Shown here: piece by piece, positions 7,516 through 9,964 of the stretch | Numbering within the stretch: the first letter of the stretch is position 1 | How the letters are laid out: every line of letters starts with the position of its first letter | From: an uncultured Pseudomonadota bacterium | GTDB lineage: Bacteria; Desulfobacterota_B; Binatia; UBA9968 | Reading direction: 5' to 3' | Length of the DNA stretch: 9,964 nt | NCBI GenBank assembly: GCA_946478635.1 | Contig: CAMLCX010000148.1 | Span: 1 to 9,964, forward strand | Translations under genes and position numbers: made by a program | The notes under the pieces: model-generated | Told to the model about the DNA's origin: nothing | The model's database searches: none | What the model saw: only the letters and a program-made list of their open reading frames with translations

Positions 7516-8261
7516 GGCTCAAAAATAAGGTCGCGGTCGTCACCGGCGGCGCTCAAGGGATCGGTCAGGCGGTGGCGCTGGGCATGGGCCGCGAAGGCGC
7601 CAAAGTGGTTGTCGCCGATTTGCAGGCGGAAAAGGCGCAGTCGGTGGCAAACCAGATTCAAACTCTCGGCGCCGAAGCTTCGGCTGTGGAAGTCGACGTT
7701 GCCGATGAAACCTCGGTCAAGCGGATGGCGAAGAGCGCTTTCGATCGTTTCGGCCGCGTCGATATTCTCGTCAATGTCGCCGGTATTTATTTTCCCAAGG
7801 CCTCGGTCGTCGATCTCTCCGAGGAGGATTGGGATCGCACCATCGACATCAACGTCGGCAGCAACTTTCTCTGCTGCCGCGAGTTCGTGCCGTCGATGCG
7901 CGCGCAAAGAAGCGGGCGCATTATCAGTCTGGCTTCGGGCATCGGACACTACGGCATGCGGCAGTTCGCGCACTACGCCGCCTCCAAGGCGGCGGTCATG
8001 GGATTTGTCAAGGCGCTCGCCCGCGAAGTCGGACCGGATGGGATTACGGTCAATGCCATTTGCCCCGGTTCCGCCAATACGTCCATGCCGCGCCAGCATC
8101 GCTCGGAAGAAGAAGTCCTGGCGCGCCTGCGCTCGACACCCTTGCCGCGCATTCTCGAGCCGGAAGATATCGCCGGCCCGATCTTATTTCTCGCCAGCGA
8201 CGCGGCGGCCTATATCACCGGACAGTCCTATAACGTCAACTGCGGCAGTTACATGTTCTGA
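7512..8261 (+). CDS. Short-chain dehydrogenase/reductase (SDR 2)
   Basis: A second classical SDR of 249 residues. It has cofactor motif TGGAQGIG (11-18), acidic Asp36 after VVVAD favouring NAD(H), NVAG (88-91), and the catalytic set Asn114, Ser142, Tyr155 and Lys159 (YAASK). The ending ITGQSYNVNCGSYMF is family-like, but a cysteine replaces one glycine of the usual NVNGG. The frame is open for 44 codons upstream, but the ATG at 7512 is the right start: MRLKNKVAVVTGG is the normal SDR N terminus, and the upstream part lies inside SDR 1 in another frame. The ATG overlaps the SDR 1 stop (ATGA), with GGGGTGG at 7498-7504 as a ribosome site. It is similar in type to SDR 1 but clearly diverged, so the two probably act on different substrates or successive steps. 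Last gene of the operon. Confidence 0.92.
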   Translation: MRLKNKVAVVTGGAQGIGQAVALGMGREGAKVVVADLQAEKAQSVANQIQTLGAEASAVEVDVADETSVKRMAKSAFDRFGRVDILVNVAGIYFPKASVVDLSEEDWDRTIDINVGSNFLCCREFVPSMRAQRSGRIISLASGIGHYGMRQFAHYAASKAAVMGFVKALAREVGPDGITVNAICPGSANTSMPRQHRSEEEVLARLRSTPLPRILEPEDIAGPILFLASDAAAYITGQSYNVNCGSYMF

Positions 8262-8314
8262 AATACGCCATAAGCCCCGCCCTGCCGAAATGACCAGTGA
8301 GAATTTAAAACAAT

Positions 8315-8340
8315 CTGCACTGGCTCAAGTGACAGTGCAG
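8315..8340 (+). terminator. Inverted repeat after the operon, possible terminator
   Basis: CTGCACTG (8315-8322) and CAGTGCAG (8333-8340) are perfect inverted repeats around a 10-base loop, which itself contains TCA/TGA. It lies 53 bases after the SDR 2 stop. The bases that follow are CTTTGACC, not a real T-run, so rho-independent termination is only possible. An operator role is an alternative. Confidence 0.35.
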
Positions 8341-8372
8341 CTTTGACCAAGAACAGCTAGCCGGTCTTGTCG

Positions 8373-8422
8373 CCGCAGGTTCTAGCCCCAACACCCGCAA
8401 CGTGGCAACGGATAACCTGCGG
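8373..8422. repeat. Perfect 9-bp inverted repeat with 32-base spacer
   Basis: CCGCAGGTT (8373-8381) is the exact reverse complement of AACCTGCGG (8414-8422). It lies in non-coding DNA downstream of the operon, within a short frame that resembles a recombinase fragment. It could be a regulatory or recombination site or a hairpin; the sequence alone does not decide. Confidence 0.45.
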
Positions 8423-8577
8423 TTCAAGACAACATCGTGTCGGCGTCCGTCATTCGAGTGCGCTACACGGTTCCGTGGAAAAGTTGGCGCCTATTTCAAA
8501 AGTATGCGAAGCATGAGAGAAGTCGTTAGTGTCGCGTCTCCTAAATTCGCTGACTATTCCCCTGTGCGTTTTCCGCA

Positions 8578-8614
8578 AAATCCCCCCTTTGAAAAAGGGG
8601 GGAAGGGGGGATTT
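8578..8614. repeat. Palindromic C-run/G-run repeat, copy 2
   Basis: Outer arms AAATCCCCCC (8578-8587) and GGGGGGATTT (8605-8614) are exact inverted repeats. Nested inside, CCCCCCTTT (8582-8590) pairs with AAAGGGGGG (8594-8602) around GAA. The two G-runs compete for one C-run, so alternative hairpins are possible. It is the same family as 1104-1153 and 8631-8665. Confidence 0.7.
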
Positions 8615-8630
8615 CGAGTCGCCGGCAGAG

Positions 8631-8665
8631 TAAATCCCCCTAAATCCCCCTTTGTCAAAGGGGGA
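8631..8665. repeat. Palindromic C-run/G-run repeat, copy 3
   Basis: TAAATCCCCC occurs twice back to back (8631-8640 and 8641-8650). The second C-run continues into CCCCCTTT (8646-8653), which pairs with AAAGGGGG (8657-8664) around GTC. The closing GGGGGATTT arm of copy 2 is missing. It lies 16 bases from copy 2, so the two form a tandem pair. Confidence 0.7.
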
Positions 8666-8819
8666 GTCTCGGTCGTCGTCGGCTTTCGAATTCGTTAACG
8701 GATTTATCAAACACAACACTAGGAAGTGACTAAACCGTGAAGGGTGAGTGAGATCGGTCGAGCGAATTCACTGCCGTTCCGCAAACACCCCCGCCGTGAT
8801 TGGAATAGGGAGGAGTTTA

Positions 8820-9374
8820 ATGGTTGCCAAGGCCTCTAAGTTCGGTTTCGTCGAATGCGCCGATTTAGTCAGCGATCAGAAATACGGCGCCGCGTTGAGA
8901 TTGTTTCAGCAGGCGGTCGGCAAGTTTCTCGAATCGAAGAGCGCGCCGAAGCGCGGTGAAATAGCCCGCGAGCTGCTCCAGATCGGCACGGCGCTCGAAG
9001 AAACGCTCAAACGAGCGATCGGCGATGACTGGGACGCGCATGTTCCAAAATTCGTCGACGACGCCAAACCTGCCGTGTGCTCGTTTTGCGGCAAGAGTCA
9101 AACCGAGGTGCGCAAGCTCGTTGCCGGCCCATCGGTGCATATTTGCGATGGATGCGTCGAGCTCTGTAAAAATATTCTTGCCGGAGAGCTCGATGCCGGG
9201 GAGGAAAGCAAAAACAAATCGGCCAAGGCCGGCGCCAAAGAGAATGGGTTATGCGGCATTTGCATGGAGGAGCGCGAAATCGACGAGTTGATCTTCCTCC
9301 CCCACGCCGCCTACATGTGCGCGGGGTGCTTGGAAGACATTCAAGCGGTGCGCGACAAGCAAACGGAAAAGTAG
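8820..9374 (+). CDS. Protein with two ClpX-type C4 zinc fingers, no ATPase domain
   Basis: A 184-residue protein in three parts. Residues 1-80 look all-helical and match nothing I recognise. Residues 87-112 are a near-textbook ClpX zinc-binding domain: [14 protein letters not shown], then [11 protein letters not shown], with Cys87, Cys90, Cys109 and Cys112. In ClpX this domain dimerises and binds adaptors and substrates. A charged Lys/Ala/Glu linker (121-142) leads to a second finger with Cys145, Cys148, Cys167 and Cys170. Both fingers have the pattern C-X2-C-X18-C-X2-C, so the second is probably a diverged copy. The AAA+ domain that follows in real ClpX is absent. GGGAGGAG at 8808-8815 sets the ATG at 8820; the frame is open 24 codons further upstream, but that part has no family support. 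It could be a ClpX adaptor or decoy, or a regulatory zinc protein; function is unknown. A membrane-protein gene follows 9 bases later. Confidence 0.85.
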   Translation: MVAKASKFGFVECADLVSDQKYGAALRLFQQAVGKFLESKSAPKRGEIARELLQIGTALEETLKRAIGDDWDAHVPKFVDDAKPAVCSFCGKSQTEVRKLVAGPSVHICDGCVELCKNILAGELDAGEESKNKSAKAGAKENGLCGICMEEREIDELIFLPHAAYMCAGCLEDIQAVRDKQTEK

Positions 9375-9383
9375 GTGGCAGGA

Positions 9384-9953
9384 ATGACGGGGGGGTTGAT
9401 CCTTTATCATGCGGGGCTATTAGCGACGGTATTCCTGCTGGTTTTGAACGGTCACTTGCGGCGACCCAACAAGACGACGATCGACATAGCGCTCGGTGTG
9501 CTTTGCTTTGTTTTGTGGAGTGCCGGTTTTATCTTTTTCGGATGGAAACTTGGAATCGTCGCGCTGCTTGTTTCGGCAGTCTGTGCCGTGATCTCCAAGC
9601 CCGTCGCGGTCTCGGTCGCCTGGCGGATCATCGGCTCCTGGACCACGTTTAAGCTCCCTTTTATTTCGTCTTCCAAGGAACTTTCGGCCGAGGCGTTGCG
9701 CGCGCACCACAACGAAACAGCGCGCCGCCTCGACCCCATCGCGCAGCGACCGGGAATCACCAAAATCCTATCGAAAAATGGCATGAAAGCGGAAACACTG
9801 CGCGAGCAATTTCAATTCCTGTTGGATATCGGTTTGGGTGCCGTTGCCCGCGACGTGATCTCCAACGGTAAAGATCTGGACCGCCTGCTCGAAATGAGAC
9901 GACGCCGACTTCCCCCGGAAAAGATCGCCGCGCGGCTGATGCGCTGGCGATGA
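9384..9953 (+). CDS. Membrane protein of unknown function
   Basis: A 189-residue protein that I do not recognise. Three hydrophobic segments at about residues 4-22, 34-51 and 54-71 are likely transmembrane helices; the first has no signal-peptidase site that I can see. The remaining 115 residues are soluble, charged and probably helical, with a basic end (MRRRRLPPEKIAARLMRWR). By the positive-inside rule, RRPNK after helix 1 and the basic tail point to a cytoplasmic C terminus (inference). The ATG at 9384 has AGGTGG (9373-9378) upstream, overlapping the stop codon of the zinc-finger gene. An in-frame GTG at 9375 would touch that stop codon and add three residues. The tight spacing suggests joint transcription with the zinc-finger gene and perhaps a shared role in membrane proteostasis (speculative). 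Confidence 0.8.
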   Translation: MTGGLILYHAGLLATVFLLVLNGHLRRPNKTTIDIALGVLCFVLWSAGFIFFGWKLGIVALLVSAVCAVISKPVAVSVAWRIIGSWTTFKLPFISSSKELSAEALRAHHNETARRLDPIAQRPGITKILSKNGMKAETLREQFQFLLDIGLGAVARDVISNGKDLDRLLEMRRRRLPPEKIAARLMRWR

Positions 9954-9964
9954 TCGCGGCTAAA

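Larger units (their letters stand above)
8262..8819. other. Gene-free region of 558 bases with several inverted repeats
   Basis: No credible gene lies between SDR 2 and the zinc-finger gene. The left part has a strong hairpin (8315-8340) and a perfect 9-bp inverted repeat (8373-8422). A short frame around 8333-8440 may be a recombinase relic. Smaller palindromes are CACGG/CCGTG (8466-8477) and ATGC/GCAT (8504-8514). The right part holds two copies of the C-run/G-run repeat. The last 120 bases before 8820 should carry the promoter of the zinc-finger gene, but no clear -35/-10 pair was found. Confidence 0.6.

Noticed and set aside
7485..8099. 204-codon minus-strand open frame
   Set aside because: Antisense shadow of SDR 2 in GC-rich DNA; low-complexity Arg/Asp-rich translation with no recognisable domain.
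8578..8665. CRISPR array
   Set aside because: Only two short, adjacent palindromic units with no regular spacers and no cas genes nearby.
8402..8698. 98-codon plus-strand open frame
   Set aside because: Runs through the palindromic repeats, producing the low-complexity PPFEKGGKGG type peptide that such repeats give in any genome.
8748..8819. 24-codon upstream extension of the zinc-finger gene
   Set aside because: No Shine-Dalgarno or family similarity there, while GGGAGGAG sits just before the ATG at 8820.
8820..9374. Truncated clpX pseudogene
   Set aside because: The protein has its own N-terminal domain, good ribosome site, a second finger and a natural stop, and no trace of the AAA+ domain follows.

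Overview
This GC-rich window carries nine supported protein-coding genes and no RNA genes. It looks like chromosome from a free-living bacterium of a poorly cultured, GC-rich lineage. The long-form HisG, the CutA-Nudix fusion and the short C-rich/G-rich palindromic repeats between genes recall Desulfobacterota, Binatota, NC10 or Tectomicrobia type genomes. That placement is an impression from gene style, not a demonstrated assignment.

Left part (1-2390, minus strand): three housekeeping genes read leftwards. They are a 5-formyltetrahydrofolate cyclo-ligase family protein, hisI (phosphoribosyl-AMP cyclohydrolase) and hisG (long-form ATP phosphoribosyltransferase). A degenerate copy of a palindromic repeat lies between hisI and hisG. 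A second type of short repeat sits downstream of hisG.

Centre (2391-3602): a divergent intergenic region has a near-consensus sigma70 promoter only a few bases before the start codon of a CutA-Nudix fusion gene, which suggests a leaderless mRNA. After it come about 250 bases without a gene, containing a short repeat.

Operon (3603-8261, plus strand): four genes are locked together by 4-base stop/start overlaps. They encode a PLP-dependent beta-eliminating lyase of the tryptophanase / tyrosine phenol-lyase fold, an AMP-forming acyl-CoA ligase and two NAD-type short-chain dehydrogenases. The lyase keeps the cofactor-binding residues but differs from both classical enzymes at the residues that read the side chain. 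The four proteins probably work in one uncharacterised pathway on a beta-substituted (perhaps aromatic) amino acid or its products. This is the best candidate here for an undescribed system.

Right part (8262-9964): a 558-base gap holds inverted repeats, two palindromic repeat copies and a possible relic of a tyrosine recombinase. It is followed by a two-gene unit: a small protein with two ClpX-like four-cysteine zinc fingers but no ATPase domain, then a membrane protein of unknown function.
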